From assembly GCA_012934845.2 (NCBI GenBank), contig WNNJ02003523.1:93352-157351 (forward strand): 64,000 bases of DNA, given 5' to 3'. The stretch comes from Pomphorhynchus laevis (Eukaryota > Acanthocephala > Palaeacanthocephala > Echinorhynchida > Pomphorhynchidae). A program made the translations under genes and the position numbers. The notes under the pieces were generated by a model. That model was given only the letters and a program-made list of their open reading frames with translations. It ran no database searches and had not been told where the DNA came from. Shown in pieces: positions 48,397 to 58,905 of the stretch; position 1 is the stretch's first letter; every line of letters begins with the position of its first letter.

Positions 48397-50532
48397 TCAC
48401 AGGTCCGCCTTGTCGCGCAGATATCGAAGTGATCTCATTCCCAAACTCGAGAGCCGATCCTGATATTTCATATTTCTAACCGCTTTTAGCATTTTAGTTG
48501 CTGATCGGAAGACAGACTCTAGATTATTGCGTTCTCGTAAGGTGATTGGATAACATGCCGGCGAAGCATATAGGAGGATGCTCAAAAAGTGCTTGTGAGA
48601 TTGTTTTGAAGCTTGTATGTCAATATGAACAAGAGCTCGGCGAATCAGGCCGATGACTCTTCTCACTTTGGAACATGTAGTGTCAGTATGTAAACGTGTT
48701 GATAAAGTAGAACATACATAAACACCTAAATCCTTGTATGAGTTCGTCCTATGAATAACACTGCTGTTTATATGATAAATATGAGCTGACTCGGCCGGAC
48801 GTCTTGACATGCAAATGTAGGCACACTTTTTCAAATTGAATTTTAACCCGTTCAAAATCGACCAATCATTTATGGTGTTAATATCATACTGCAAGATGTC
48901 TACATCTGAGTCCAAAAATATGGGGCGCGAGATTTTTAAATTATCAGCATAGAAAACACACTCGGATCTAAGTTTAGGAATGAGGTCGTTAATGTATATG
49001 CTGAAAAGAACTGGACCGAGTATAGTTCCCTGAGGTACGCCAAGATTTGAAATAAAGCGATCAGATAATTCGTCGTTTATCCTTACGAAGCAATTACGGT
49101 CAGACAGAAATTCAATAATCCAGCGAACTAAACACTCATCAAGGTGGATATTGCGCAGTTTTTGAATTAAATTAGCATGAAGGACTGCATCAAATGCCTT
49201 AGAGAAGTCAAAGAAGATGGCGTCAACCGGAATGCCATAATCATAATATCTGGTCCAGCTATCGTGTGATAACAACAAATTCGTTAGCGTCGAATGACCT
49301 TTCCGAAAACCAGGTTGTTCAGGGGCTAGAATATGGTTCGTTTCTAGGTGAGTGGTGACTTTTCGCAGAAGTAAGCGTTCCAGTACGCGACAGCAGACAC
49401 ATGTGAGGCTAATCGGTCTGTAGTTACAGATGTCAGAACGAGACCCCTGTTTTAATATTGGGCAGATAATAGAGCGCTTCCAGTCTGAGGGAATCTTTCC
49501 TAGCACAAGTGTTGCACAGAAGATATTATATAGAGGTAGGTATATGATGTCAGCTAGGTTGCGAAGATATGCTGACGGCAATAGATCCGGACCAGCACTT
49601 AATGTGCATTTCAGACGGGACAACTCGCTGTACACTAAGTCAGGTCTAATGAAGTTATCAAGGTCAGAAGTAGTATTAGCTACCAAACAATACAAACTGT
49701 CAGTTATTTGCGGTGGAGCATTCAGTGACGAATTCAGCGATGTTAAGTGTGTGCCGAATACATTCGCAATTTCCTTTGAGTCCAATACCAAATAACCTTG
49801 GCTATCGAGAATAGAGGAGAACGTGTTAGCTATACGTTTTCTTGATGAAATGTATTTGAAGAGTGAGCCAGGATCACGACGACATCGTTGGGATAAATTC
49901 TTTTCAAAGATTACTCTCGTACGTCTCTTCAAGGATGTTACCCTGTTTCTATACTGTCGGTATTGCTCAAAACTAGAGTTACCTGCTTTATAATTACAAT
50001 ATGCCTTGCGTCGTCGAGCCAATGCTTGTTTGAGTTCTCGATTAAACCAACAAGGAGATAAGCCGACGTCAGTTTGACGTACAATTGGAGCGTAGCGGGT
50101 AAGTACTGAATACAAAGTGTCTTTGAAAAGTAGCCAGGCGAGATCAATACCCAAAATATAAGCATTAGGCCACGAAACGGTAGAAAGGAACTCTTTTATT
50201 TTGTTGTAGTCGGCTTTAAAAGGGTTGAATCTGTTAACACAGGAATTATTGATAGGGATACTAAGTCCAAGATCTATTAATAAGGTGACATGATCAGAAC
50301 AGCCAACTGGATCCAAGTGATTAACGCTAGTGTCAATATGTCCCGGAGCAGACAAAACCAGATCAAGAAAAGAACGAGACGTAGAATATAGTCTGGTAAA
50401 TCCATTGACATGTTGAGTAAGGTATAGATCATTGATTGCTTGAAGTAACACAATTGAACCAAATTCAGAAGGCGAATTACAACTGTATGTATTCCAATCT
50501 ATTGTAGGCATGTTAAAGTCACTAACAACCAA
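48397..50532 (-). CDS. LINE-M ORF2, APE end plus reverse transcriptase
   Basis: 711-residue open frame starting inside APE at VVSDFNMPTIDW (GDFN motif) and including GCSDHVTLL. Linker: CWFNRELKQALARRRKAY. RT: SAGPDLLPSAYLRNLADIIY, DWKRSIICPILKQGS, NYRPISLTCVCCRVLER, EQPGFRKGHSTLTNLL, IFFDFSKAFDAVLHA, LGVPQGTILGPVLFSIY, CVFYADNLKISRP (YADD changed to YADN). The C-terminus stops at 48397 (LRDKADL), about 100 residues shorter than in LINE-B. The second catalytic Asp is lost, so the enzyme would be inactive despite the long frame. Confidence 0.87.
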   Translation of the reverse strand: MVVSDFNMPTIDWNTYSCNSPSEFGSIVLLQAINDLYLTQHVNGFTRLYSTSRSFLDLVLSAPGHIDTSVNHLDPVGCSDHVTLLIDLGLSIPINNSCVNRFNPFKADYNKIKEFLSTVSWPNAYILGIDLAWLLFKDTLYSVLTRYAPIVRQTDVGLSPCWFNRELKQALARRRKAYCNYKAGNSSFEQYRQYRNRVTSLKRRTRVIFEKNLSQRCRRDPGSLFKYISSRKRIANTFSSILDSQGYLVLDSKEIANVFGTHLTSLNSSLNAPPQITDSLYCLVANTTSDLDNFIRPDLVYSELSRLKCTLSAGPDLLPSAYLRNLADIIYLPLYNIFCATLVLGKIPSDWKRSIICPILKQGSRSDICNYRPISLTCVCCRVLERLLLRKVTTHLETNHILAPEQPGFRKGHSTLTNLLLSHDSWTRYYDYGIPVDAIFFDFSKAFDAVLHANLIQKLRNIHLDECLVRWIIEFLSDRNCFVRINDELSDRFISNLGVPQGTILGPVLFSIYINDLIPKLRSECVFYADNLKISRPIFLDSDVDILQYDINTINDWSILNGLKFNLKKCAYICMSRRPAESAHIYHINSSVIHRTNSYKDLGVYVCSTLSTRLHTDTTCSKVRRVIGLIRRALVHIDIQASKQSHKHFLSILLYASPACYPITLRERNNLESVFRSATKMLKAVRNMKYQDRLSSLGMRSLRYLRDKADL

Positions 50533-50880
50533 TATCGGCTTATTAGGGTCCGATAGCTAGTATAAACGTTGCACGATGCTATCAGTACATGAAGTAGGGA
50601 TGCGGTAAACGACTACGAGTATCAAGGAGAATGGCTGGTATAATCTGATCGCTAAAAGTTCGTTTGAAGTTATGGGGTCGTTAAAAGTTCCTAAGTCACG
50701 GAACTTTATTGTGTCACGTATATATAGTAATATACCACCACCCTGTCTAGCTATTCTATCGCTGCGGCACGCAACATATCATTTTGACAAAATTTCATTA
50801 TCGGAGATAGAATGGTTTACCCACGATTCAGTAAAAGCTGCAATTATCGGTTGATGATCGTGAATCACTAAGAACATTAG
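50533..50880 (-). pseudogene. LINE-M ORF2, APE N-terminal fragment
   Basis: From 50850 downward: ESWVNHSISDNEILSK-stop, CRSDRIARQGGGILLYIRD, LVVVYRIPTSC, then a stop just before the open frame. Normal APE order with two or three stops. Confidence 0.75.
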
Positions 50881-50918
50881 AGTATAGAATTTGGTGGGAA
50901 CCTTTATTTACTGTACAT

Positions 50919-51440
50919 TCAGATGATGAACTCTTTTGCGTTCCCGACTTGAACAAGGCGATAGAGCTTCTTATGAAATTTTGGTAGATGCACTCTGAGG
51001 CATGCGGTCGGCGTCGAAACACGCTGGGAAGCAATATCTGATCTGTTCAACATGGCTTGCCAACGAATGTGGAGGCGCCGCACTACCTGAAAATTCTGAA
51101 TTGTAATGTTGTTTTCACTATGTGTCAGTCTTTGAGCTAGTTCCGATTTTGCCATTGATAGACGTGTACGATCAGCGGGGTGCAGGTCTCTAAGAATACG
51201 GGTGCCGGAACCCTTCGGGTGAAATGAGTTACAATGTATGAGCTGCACAATTTTACATGAAGTAAACACAATTTTGAGGAAGCGTGGTGGATCGTTAGCG
51301 GACGAAAGAGCACGATCTAGCCGGAAGACAGCTCTGATATGCATATCTCTCACAGCATTACAAGATGATAATCCATTAAGGACAGTCGTTAGAATAGATC
51401 AGACATGGATTAAGTCATCATCAATTCTGACCTGATTACG
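50919..51440 (-). pseudogene. LINE-M ORF1, C-terminal part
   Basis: QVRIDDDLIHV-stop-SILTTVL near 51400, then the frame 51353-50919: RAVFRLDRAL, PPRFLKIVFTS, GTRILRDLHPADRTRLSMAK, NNITIQNFQVVRR. The frame reads past the usual ORF1 end into APE sequence in the wrong register. Finger absent; cut by satellite at 51441. Confidence 0.75.
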
Positions 51441-53058
51441 TATCCGGTAAAGGGATCCTGTGAGAAAGCTAGCAGCGACAGCAATTAAAATTCCTGCCGA
51501 ATAAAATTAGGATGATCCGGAAAGCACGTTGTCAGTTTAAAGAGGCCATGCCCATGCTACTACGTTAGCAAATTCTCGGAGATGCTTTTTAAACATATCG
51601 CAAGGCAGCCGAAACGACTGATGGTAGTTCACCCTCCTGATGAGTGCTGCCGACTACCATCAACTCGTCTAAGAGTGATAAGGAAGTCTGCACTGCATGT
51701 AATCGAACTCCGGTTTTTGGCAAATTCTACGACTATTAATCTTAAGATTTTAGCTCCCAGAGCACAAATTTACACATTCGGCGATTAAATTATAAAAACG
51801 TATCCGGTAAAGGGATCCTGTGAGAAAGCTAGCAGCGACAGCAATTAAAATTCCTGCCGAATAAAATTAGGATGATCCGGAATGCAAGTTGTTAGTTTAA
51901 AGAGGCTATAAACTAAAGAGTTTATAGAGTCCATGCTACTACGTTAGCAAATTCTCGGAGATGCCTTCTAAATATATCCCAAGGCAGCCAAAACGACTGA
52001 TGGTAGTTCACCCTACTGATGAGTGCTGCCGGCTACCATCAGCTCGTCTAGGAGTGATAAGGAAGTATGCTCTGCATGTAATCGAACTCCGGTTTTTGGC
52101 AAATTTTACGATTATGAATCTTAAGTTTTTTAGCTCCCGGAGCACAGTTTTACACATTCTGCGATTAAATTATAAGAACGTATCCGGTAAAGGATCGTTG
52201 AGAAAGCTAGCAGCGACAGCAATTAAAATTCCTGCCGAATAAAATTAGGATGATCCTGAAAGCACGTTGTCAGTTTAAAGAGGCTATGCCCATGCTACTA
52301 CGTTAGCGAATTCTCGGAGATGCCTTTTAAACATATCACAAGGCAGCCGTAAAGATTGATGGTAGTTCACCCTACTGGTGAGTGCTGCCGGCTACCATCA
52401 ACTCGTCTAGGAGTGATTAGAAAGTCCGCTCTGCATGTAATCGAACTCCGGTTTTTGGCAAATTCTACGATTATGAATCTGAAGCTCTTTAGCTTCCGAA
52501 GCACAGTTTAAAACACATTCTGCGGTTAAATTATAAAAGCGTATCCGGAAAGGGATCCGGAAAGCACGTTGTCAGTTTGAAGAGGCTATGCCCATGCTAC
52601 TACGTTAGCGAATTCTCTGAGATGCCTTTTAAACATATCACAAGGCAGCTGAAACGACTGATTGTAGTTCACTCTACTGATGAGTGCTGTTGGCTACTAT
52701 CAACTCGTCTAGGAGTGATAAGGAAGTGTGCTCTGCATGTAATCGAACTCCAATTTTTGGCAAAATTTACAATTATGAAACTGAAGCTTTTTAGCTCCCG
52801 GAGCACAGTTTTACACATTCTACGATTAAATTATAAAAACGTATCCGACAAAGGGATCCTGTGAGAAAGCAAGCAGCGACAGCAATTAAAATTCCTGCCG
52901 AATAAAATTAGGATGATCCGGAAAGCACGTTGTTAGTTTAAAGTGGCTATGCCCATGCTACTACGTTAGCAAATTTTCGAAGATGCCTTTTAAATATATC
53001 ACAAGGCAGCCGAAACGACTGATGGTAGTTCACCCTACTGATGAGTGCTGCCGGCTAC
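51441..53058. repeat. satellite-like tandem repeat, about 360-bp unit, 4.5 copies
   Basis: Units starting TATCCGGTAAAGGGATC-like at 51441, 51801, 52181, 52542 and 52842 (spacings 360, 380, 361, 300), the last cut at 53058. Shared words: CATGCTACTACGTTAGC, TGATGGTAGTTCACCCT, ATCGAACTCCGGTTTTTGG. The second unit carries an extra 20 bases (TATAAACTAAAGAGTTTATA, itself near-palindromic); the fourth lacks about 60. Open frames inside (up to 95 residues) recur because the unit recurs and resemble no protein. Confidence 0.9.
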
Positions 53059-53130
53059 GAGCAAGATAGGAATCACGGAAAGACGGAGTGATAGGAATCA
53101 CTCCGTCTTTCCGTGATTCCTATCTTGCTC
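53059..53130. repeat. perfect 34-bp foldback at LINE-N 5' end
   Basis: Arms 53059-53092 and 53097-53130 are exact inverted copies separated by AGGA. The right arm is family-2 coding sequence (matches about 36261-36303 in LINE-S); the left arm is the inverted duplicate. Confidence 0.92.
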
Positions 53131-54938
53131 TTCGCCGGTCTCATCTCCACCTACTACGTACCAAATGCAACTCCTTCTGGCAGCATAAAATCATCACTTC
53201 ATTCAACTCTAAGACTCAATGGCATACTTTTTACTCAATCCTAGCTCGTTCCTCTACGCCGTGCAACATCAATGCTAATGATTATTCGTCATTTCTCCAG
53301 ACTAAAGTATCCACGCTGCTCTCTCACACTCCGGTCTCCATCCTATTCCACTGTGCCCATTCTACTCTCATCCTTCCGGAACTCTTTCATCTTCTCCCTG
53401 TATCACCTACAGAAGTATCATCTGTCCTCATGTCCTTGCCCAACAAAACCTCACCTGCCGATCCCCTGCCTACCCACATATTAAAATCTATATGCTCATC
53501 GATATCCCCATTTCTCACAACCTTGTTTAACTCGTCCATCCGCAGTCGTATCTTCCCTTCACACTGGAAATACGCAATCGTTCGTCCCCTCCTTAAAAAA
53601 CAATCGCTCGACCCCTCCCTTCCTAGCTATCGCTCCATTTCACTACTCCCTACTCTTTCAAAGCTCTTAGTACGCCTCATCTTAATACAAATCAACGCTT
53701 ATCTCTCCTCATCCAATCTGTACCCTCCTTTTTAATCCGCTTTCCGCTCTAATTACTCGACAAAAATCGCATGCATAAAAGTGTACAACGACTTACTCAT
53801 TTCTCGAGACAAGGCTCTATATAGTGTTCTCATCTTCCTCGACCTCTCCTCCGCATTCGACATTGTCGACCACTCCGTCCTCCTTTCTCGCCTTCGTTAT
53901 GATTACGGCTTTTCTTCCTTCTCCGTAGCATGGTTCGCATCATATCTATCCGACCGTTTCTTTCGCGTCTGTTCTAATTCATCATCCACCCCTCCCATGC
54001 CTATTTTTTGCGGGGTCCCACAAGGTTCAGTCCTAGGTCCCCTGCTTTTCTCTCTTCTGCTTGGCGATCTCTATCCGTTTATCAAACCTTACTCCTTTAA
54101 CGTCATACAATACGCCGATGACATCCTCATCTATGCTCATGCACCCGCACATCGCATACACGATATCGGCAATTCTGCATCCAACTGTCTTTCTTCTATC
54201 GACGAACGTCTCTCCAATCTCCATCTCGTTCTAAACGCCGAAAATTCCAAAATAATGTATATCCTTCCCCGTAAACCAAACATATCTCCTCCCATTGTAT
54301 CTTTTGCCTCAACGATCATCCACATAGTCCACAATCTCACTTTCTTAGTCTTCCATATCAATGATCACCTTTCCCTTAAACCCTTCGTCCGTGACAATGT
54401 CCGCTCGTCTAACTTAATTCTTCGTGACATCCGCCGTATCCGCCACTTTATCGACTTCCGTTCTTGTATGTCTCTTCTTTTATTGCTTCTTTTCCCTAAA
54501 ATTGATTACTGCCTTAGCCTTCTCGCCAATTCTCCAAAATCCATCATTATACCACTTCAACGCATAATCAACTCCGCCGGTCGAGTGCTCTTTCGTCTCC
54601 GTCGCTTCGACCACATATCCACATATCTTGCCCAACTCTCCTAGTCCCACCATCCACATCCGCATCAAACTCCGCCTTCTCGTTACTTTTCGTCTCATCG
54701 CTGTCGGCTCCCCATCGTTCATCAACCTTCCTTTTTTAGACGACACTCTCCCCACCTCGCTATCGCTGCGTTCCCGTCATTCCCTCTTACTCCACGTTCC
54801 TAATTACTCCAACAACTATGGTCTCCTATGCTTCCTCGTCGCCGCCTCACTCGCCTGGAATCAACTCTCTCTCGACGTCCGCCGCACTCTCTTCTTTATC
54901 ACATTCAAACACCTCCTCCGTTCACACCTTCTCGACAC
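53097..54938 (+). pseudogene. LINE-N reverse transcriptase (ORF2 part)
   Basis: Frame 53088-53735: linker, then FHLLPVSPTEVSSVLMSLPN, KTSPADPLPTHILKSI, IVRPLLKKQS and SISLLPTLSKLL, with a stop at 53733 (PPF-stop). Frame 53781-54644: FLDLSSAFDIVDHS, IFCGVPQGSVLGPLLF, IQYADDILIYAHAPAH (catalytic pair intact), then VRDNVRSSNLILRDIRRIR. Stop at 54642 (TGG-like position). The end 54628-54938 holds SFINLPFLDDTLPTSLS and LAWNQL. Three lesions; catalytic residues present. Confidence 0.85.
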
Positions 54939-55015
54939 ATTATTTACATTTTTGTTTTGTTGTGGTCATGTAATCGTGCGCTGGCACGCATTTTCCTCTT
55001 TAAAATAATTCTCTT
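53097..55015 (+). mobile_element. LINE-N, 5'-truncated family-2 LINE
   Basis: Starts with the foldback in the APE-RT linker and runs to the family-2 tail: CGTGC-GCTG-GCACG hairpin (54975-54988), then TTTAAAATAATTC. Lies against RLE-K on the right. Very similar to LINE-T and LINE-O. Confidence 0.85.
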
Positions 55016-56065
55016 TTTTATTGTTTTTAGTATTTCCCAGGCTCTAGATAAATCATCGCTAGGACCGACATTGTTTTCATCGTCTGCGTACCATCGTTGA
55101 ATCACTGATAGTAAACGTTTTTGAATATGTAGGATAAGTGGTAGAGTCGAAACGTCAAATGCATCCATGGCCAGAGGGTCACCTTGAGTGTAACCCTCTT
55201 TTGAAAATATCAGATCACTACCAGTAAACATTGTTGATGACTTTACGTACAAGTTCCCTAGTTTTGTTTCTAGAGACGGACAAATGAATTTTATGTTTCT
55301 AATGTTAGACGTCGATTTACGGAATTAAAAGCGTTTGTTGCATCCACGGCCAGTAAACCAAAGTCACTCCGAGAGTGAAAGGAATCTGATAAGGAATGAA
55401 TAGCGGATTCTATTCCGCTTCTCTGTGATGCGCACAATTGCACCGTTCCCATTACATCCTGAATATGGTTTCTAATTTTTCCTAAAACGACTTTGCTAAT
55501 TATCCGTCGTTCCACTTGTCCCACGCCAATTGGTCGTATTCCTGCAGTCTTTTTTAAAGCTATAAGTCTGCTCGCTGCAAACTCACGCAAACTGTTAGGA
55601 TGGATATGATCTGAATCTAATCGTATTGCAAATTCCGATAGTGGTGTTGCCAACTTCTTAGATTGGATACCGAATCCAGTTAACATTTTCTTCCACATTA
55701 TTGCATTTAAGCCTGAAGGTCCAGCGCCTCCTTGTGCTCTCCTTGCTGCTGCTATTATTTCGTCTGCGTCTATAGAATAAAATATGACTGGATGATGACT
55801 AGTTACTGCCTCAACAAAATCCGATAGAATAGCGCTCTGATCTACTTCAACATGTAAGGGTGTAATTCTGCTAGCTTCTCTATTACAGTATTTGTGCCAA
55901 CTTTCGAATCGGGAGAAAGAATGGGTGAATCGTCTTTAAATTCTAGAAGTCTGGTTGCTGAAGCTACACATCCATTCTCCATTAGCCGAATGTAGTTTTT
56001 ATGCCAATCAATCTTCTCTGTTTTCACATTGCAATGTGATGTTGTCTGCAACATTAATGCTTCTT
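55016..56065 (-). pseudogene. RLE-K linker and reverse transcriptase
   Basis: From 56054 downward: ENGCVASATRLLEFKDDSPI, IEKLAELHP, then AARRAQGGAGPSGLNAIMWK, SRLIALKKTAGIRPIGVGQV, LLAVDATNAFNSVNRRL (catalytic Asp), EGYTQGDPLAMDAF and RWYADDENNVG. Frames change near 55840, 55700 and 55270. Catalytic Asp pair kept. The thumb, zinc motif and nuclease are missing. Confidence 0.78.
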
Positions 56066-57138
56066 AAAAAAGGATTTATTTTAACGTGGCAAATGCGTGC
56101 CAGCGTATGCTTACATGACTACAACAAAACAAGACTATGAATCAGGTGTCGAGAAGGTGTGAACGGAGGAGGTGTTTGAATGTGATAAAGGAGGGGGCGT
56201 GGCGGACGCCGAGAGGGAGTTGATTCCAGGCAAGTGAGGCGGCGATGAGGAAGGATCGGAGACCGTAGTTGTTGGAGTAATTAGGAACGTGGAGTAAGAG
56301 GGTATTACAAGAACGAAGCGATAGCGAGTTGGGGAGAGTATCGTCTAAGAAAGGAAGGTTGATGAACGATGGGGAGCCGACGGCGATGAGACGAAAAGTA
56401 ACGAGAAGGCAGAGTTTGATGCGGATGTGGATGGTGAGCCAGGAGAGTTGGGCAAAATATGTGGATGTGTAGTCGAAGCGACGGAGACGAAAGAGCACTC
56501 GAACGGCGGTGTTGATTGTTCGTTGTAGGGGTAGGATGATGTATTTTGGAGAATTGGCAAAAAGGCTAAGGCAGTAATCGATTTTAGGGAAAAGAAACGA
56601 TGAAAGAATATACATACAAGAACGGAAGTCGATAAGGGGGCGGATACGGCGGATGTCACGGAGAATTAAGTTAGATGAGCGGACCTTGTCACGGACGAAG
56701 GGTTTAAGGGAAAGGTGATCATCGAAATGGAAGCCTAAGAAAGTGAGATTGTGGACTATAGGGATGATCGATGAGGCAAAATATACAGTGGAAGGAGATA
56801 TGTTTGGTTTACGGGGGAGGATACACATTATTTTGACTTGTCGGGGTTTAGAACGAGATGGAGATTGGAGACGTTTGTAGATAGAAAAAAAAACAGTTGG
56901 AGGCAGAAATGCCGATATCGTGTATGCGATGTGCGGGTGCATGAGCATAGATTAGAATGTCATCGGCGTATTGCATGACCTTAAAGGAGTAAGGTTTGAT
57001 AAACGGAGATAGATCGCCAAGCAGAAGAGAGAAAAGCAGGGGACCTAGGACTGAACCTTGTGGGACCTCGCAAAAAATAGGGATGGGAGGGGAGGATGAT
57101 GAATTAGAACAGACGAGAAAGGAACAGTCAGATAGATA
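56066..57138 (-). mobile_element. LINE-O, 5'-truncated family-2 LINE, minus strand
   Basis: 1.07 kb between TTCTT duplications. Minus strand: short RT palm region, C-terminal frame 56948-56142, then a GCATAC/GCGTGC hairpin (56095-56110, one mismatch) and a TTTAAAATAAATCC-type tail at 56066-56090. Confidence 0.9.
56142..57138 (-). pseudogene. LINE-O RT C-terminal part
   Basis: At 57100-56950, EVPQGSVLGPLLFS and MQYADDILIYA are readable before the open frame. Frame 56948-56142 (268 residues): ASFLPPTVF, KIMCILPRKPNISPSTV, LGFHFDDHLSLKPFVRDKVR, RTINTAVRVLFRLRRFDYTS, SFINLPFLDDTLPNSLS, HLLRSHLLDT-stop at the family end. A frameshift near 56900 separates the two. Confidence 0.82.
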
Positions 57139-57345
57139 TTCTTTATATACACTTATATAGTCTTCAGCTTTCCAACTCTTTAAACGACGCTCAATGGTCT
57201 TTCTAGTGTAAGAGATCTTACGCGTTGGGATTTTTTGAAGGATTCACTAAGAGAAAACCGTTGCTTTCATCGATGAGATTTGGCCATCATCTTTGTCATT
57301 TGCTATTAAATTGTAATAAGAAGATAGATATGATTATCTATCGGC
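57139..57345 (-). pseudogene. RLE-K N-terminal fragment
   Basis: On the minus strand, IPTRKISYTRKTIERRLKSW then AEDYISVYKE (57225-57139), matching IPARKVNLTRKTLERR of RLE-I. The part above 57230 is in broken frames. Confidence 0.6.
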
Positions 57346-58510
57346 TTTTCTTCCTTCTTATGATTACGGCTTTTCTTCCTTCTTCCTTCTTATGATTACG
57401 GCTTTTCTTCCTTCTCCGTAGCATGGTTCGCATCATATCTATCCGACCGTTTCTTTCGCGTCTGTTCTAATTCATCATCCACCCCTCCCATGCCTATTTT
57501 TTGCGGGGTCCCACAAGGTTCAGTCCTAGGTCCCCTGCTTTTCTCTCTTCTGCTTGGCGATCTCTCTCCGTTTATCAAACCTTACTCCTTTAACGTCATG
57601 CAATACGCCGATGACATCCTCATCTATGCTCATGCACCCGCACATCGCATACACGATATCGGCATTTCTGCCTCCAACTGTCTTTCTTCTATCTACAAAC
57701 GTCTCTCCAATCTCCATCTCGTTCTAAACGCCGAAAAGTCCAAAATAATGTGGATCCTTCCCCGTAAACCAAACATATCTCCTCCCATTGTATCTTTTGC
57801 CTCATCGATCATCCCTATAGTCCACAATCTCACTTTCTTAGGCTTCCATTTCGATGATCACCTTTCCCTTAAACCCTTCGTCCGTGACAAGGTCCGCTCG
57901 TCTAACTTAATTCTCCGTGACATCCGCCGTATCCGCCCCCTTATCGACTTCCGTTCTTGTATGTCTCTTCTTTCATCGCTTCTTTTCCCTAAAATCGATT
58001 ACTGCCTTAGCCTTTTCGCCAATTCTCCAAAATCCATCATCCTACCCCTACAACGAATAATCAACACCGCCGTTCGAGTGCTCTTTCGTCTCCGTCGCTT
58101 CGACCACACATCCACATATTTTGCCCAACTCTCCTGGCCCACCATCCACATCCGCATCAAACTCCGCCTTCTTCTCGTTAACTTTCGTCTCATCGCTGTC
58201 GGCTCCCCATCGTTCATCAACCTTCCTTTCTTAGACGATACTCGCCCCACCTCGCTATCGCTTCGTTCCTGTCATACCCTCTTACTCCACGTTCCTAATT
58301 ACTCCAACAACTACGGTCTCCGATCCTTCCTCGTCGCCGCCTCACTCGCCTGGAATCAACTCCCTCTCGACGTCCGCCGCGCTCCCTCCTTTATCACATT
58401 CAAACACCTCCTCCGTTCACACCTTCTCGACACCTGATTCACAGTCTTGTTTTGTTGTGGTCATGTAAGCGTGCGTGCGCTGGCACGCATTTGCCACGTT
58501 AAAATAAATC
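57346..58510 (+). mobile_element. LINE-T, 5'-truncated family-2 LINE
   Basis: Starts with a threefold repeat of its first about 30 bases (CGGCTTTTCTTCCTTCTT, 57350-57412) and ends with a GCGTGC-GCTG-GCACGC hairpin (58473-58488) and ACGTTAAAATAAATCC tail. Between RLE-K and RLE-P. Confidence 0.85.
57411..58437 (+). CDS. LINE-T RT C-terminal part, uninterrupted
   Basis: Open from the truncation (SVAWFASYLSDRFFRVCSNS) to the stop at 58435-58437. Includes CGVPQGSVLGPLLFSLL, MQYADDILIYAHAPAHRIHD (YADD), KSKIMWILPRKPNIS, LGFHFDDHLSLKPFVRDKVR, LQRIINTAVRVLFRLRRFD, LDDTRPTSLSLRS and LAWNQLPLDVRRAPSF. The first methionine is at 57490. It has no start of its own and is not a functional protein, but it is the best preserved family-2 RT C-terminus here. 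Confidence 0.85.
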
Positions 58511-58905
58511 CTTTGTTTTTTTTATAAGTCTAACTTTATTTTTTAAAGATATAATTTGTTTACAGTATAATATAAGAAAATTGTCTTAACTAAATAATAA
58601 AATCTTGATCTTTGTTATATCCCATAAAATTTTTAGACGGTTTCACTTCTCCTAGATTATATGTGAAACGCTCTTGTGTAACGAGAGGCTCGTAGACAGT
58701 TTGATTCTGCTCTGACAATCGATAATAATAATTTTGTTTTAAGTTTCGACAGTTCTATGTTGTAGTCGGAATGTTTGAGTGTGGCTATCTTTGTTGAAAT
58801 TCTTTGAAGAATACTCCATGCGCTTTCACCTATTCCGCCAGAAGTAGAAAATACCAATGGGGAGAAATAATCGTTTTCCACTAATCGTATTCTTTCAACA
58901 TAATA
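58511..58905 (-). pseudogene. RLE-P, nuclease C-terminal fragment
   Basis: Minus strand from about 58900: YVERIRLVENDYFSPLVFST, SGGIGESAWSILQRISTKI, SKLKTKLLLSIVRAESN and a stop at 58657. Matches the tail of RLE-I and RLE-J. 58511-58656 is its AT-rich 3' UTR. Upstream parts are cut by LINE-Q. Confidence 0.7.

Larger units (their letters stand above)
48160..51440 (-). mobile_element. LINE-M, LINE-B-like element, minus strand, 5' truncated
   Basis: Minus-strand order: ORF1 C-terminal part (51440-50919), APE with early stops (50880-50533), long clean ORF2 (50532-48397), hairpin and ATT tail. The 5' end runs directly into satellite DNA at 51441. Closest to LINE-B in ORF1 end and RT wording. Confidence 0.85.
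55016..57345 (-). mobile_element. RLE-K, minus-strand RLE-type element split by LINE-O
   Basis: Pieces 57345-57139 (N-terminal region) and 56065-55016 (linker and RT) flank LINE-O, which has a 5-bp duplication TTCTT (56061-56065, 57139-57143). The element ends just after YADD where LINE-N abuts. Same family as RLE-I by motif wording. Confidence 0.75.

Noticed and set aside
51582-52864. Small protein genes in the satellite (60-95 residues)
   Set aside because: The frames recur only because the unit recurs; they shift with indels and show no domain.
56948-57717. Minus-strand frames rich in Arg/Gly opposite family-2 LINEs
   Set aside because: They are complements of the C/T-rich RT sequence and recur in every copy (37078, 54033, 57396).
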